A stretch of 64,000 bases of DNA from Monilinia fructicola (lineage: Eukaryota > Ascomycota > Leotiomycetes > Helotiales > Sclerotiniaceae). Location of the stretch: positions 496,001 to 560,000 of the forward strand of contig VICG01000005.1 in NCBI GenBank assembly GCA_008692225.1, given 5' to 3'. The notes below the pieces were generated by a model. The model ran no database searches. It was not told the DNA's origin and worked only from the letters and a program-made list of their open reading frames with translations. Positions 63,584 to 64,000 of the stretch are shown here, one piece after another. The position numbers and the translations under genes are program-made. Position 1 is the first letter of the stretch, and each line of letters starts with the position of its first letter.

Positions 63584-64000
63584 TTTCTTTTACAATAATG
63601 GTTCGTCGATTTTCAATTTTCAAGAGGACTGTTTGATTTCTCTATGTGCGAATTTCCTTAGCGCCAAAATGCTAACTGCTACCTCAGTCCGCTCTCTTCA
63701 ATTTCCAGTCAGCGCTGCTGGTGCTCCTCCTCCTCATATGTACGAGCGCATACGCACATCAATTGTTTCCCAACATTATGGATAGAAACAAGGAAGGGTA
63801 GGGTCTAAATTTATTTTGATAAAGCTGAAAATTGGAATATTGATGCGTTATAGGACTTTTACGGGCTTATTCTGGAAGTGCGCGAGGATAGGAGAGCGTT
63901 TGAGTCCCTACATAAGTGTTTGCTGTGTTGTTATGGCTGTAAGTTCTATAGTCTACGTGGCTTGGATTTGAAGTGACTAATGAGAGCAGGTTTCTCTGTT
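63584..64000. other. Right-edge flanking sequence
   Basis: Promoter-like DNA before the minus-strand gene starting at 63583. No ORF of note on either strand to the window end. Confidence 0.5.

Overview
The window is nuclear DNA from a filamentous ascomycete (Pezizomycotina). The evidence is multi-exon genes with mostly short introns (about 37-140 nt, GTAAGT/GTATGT-like donors), a fungal set of proteins (PAR32-like, SUR7/PalI, MUP1-type permease, GPI-anchored PLC-like protein) and AT-rich, microsatellite-laden intergenic DNA. A leotiomycete such as a member of the Sclerotiniaceae is a guess that I cannot confirm from sequence alone.

Layout. 0-3.4 kb: a possible gene start running off the left edge (minus strand), diverging from a tail-anchored FHA-domain protein. 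3.4-32.6 kb: a long gene-poor stretch with tetranucleotide repeats, short perfect palindromes and a few small genes: a spliced Cys-containing 97-aa protein (9.5 kb), a PAR32-like GRGGAGN-repeat protein (16 kb) and three small spliced membrane proteins in tandem (22.3-26.2 kb). At least two of those three are recognisable paralogs; I regard them as the most novel item. 32.6-46.5 kb: a CCCH zinc-finger protein, a secreted Ser-rich/Cys-rich protein, an unrecognised conserved-looking protein, the ISWI chromatin remodeller, a 328-bp MITE-like element, and dihydroorotase (pyrimidine synthesis). 46.5-54.7 kb: a GPI-anchored PLC-like protein set among very long simple-repeat arrays. 54.7-64 kb: a SUR7-like claudin-type membrane protein, a divergently transcribed MUP1-type amino-acid permease and TauD/clavaminate-synthase-like dioxygenase, then TAF13 (TFIID) with an unusual upstream reading frame.

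Housekeeping genes (ISWI, TAF13, dihydroorotase) are mixed with accessory surface and secreted proteins. The permease and dioxygenase share one intergenic promoter and could form an uptake-plus-oxidation pair.

Two cross-cutting observations stand out. Three otherwise intact multi-exon genes (secreted protein, ISWI, dioxygenase) each carry exactly one extra base in or beside a homopolymer that breaks the frame, which points to consensus sequencing error or to real recent lesions. Four GC-rich genes between 45 and 58 kb switch from a C-rich to a G-rich coding strand towards their 3' ends. All exon boundaries were inferred by eye from splice signals and reading-frame phase.
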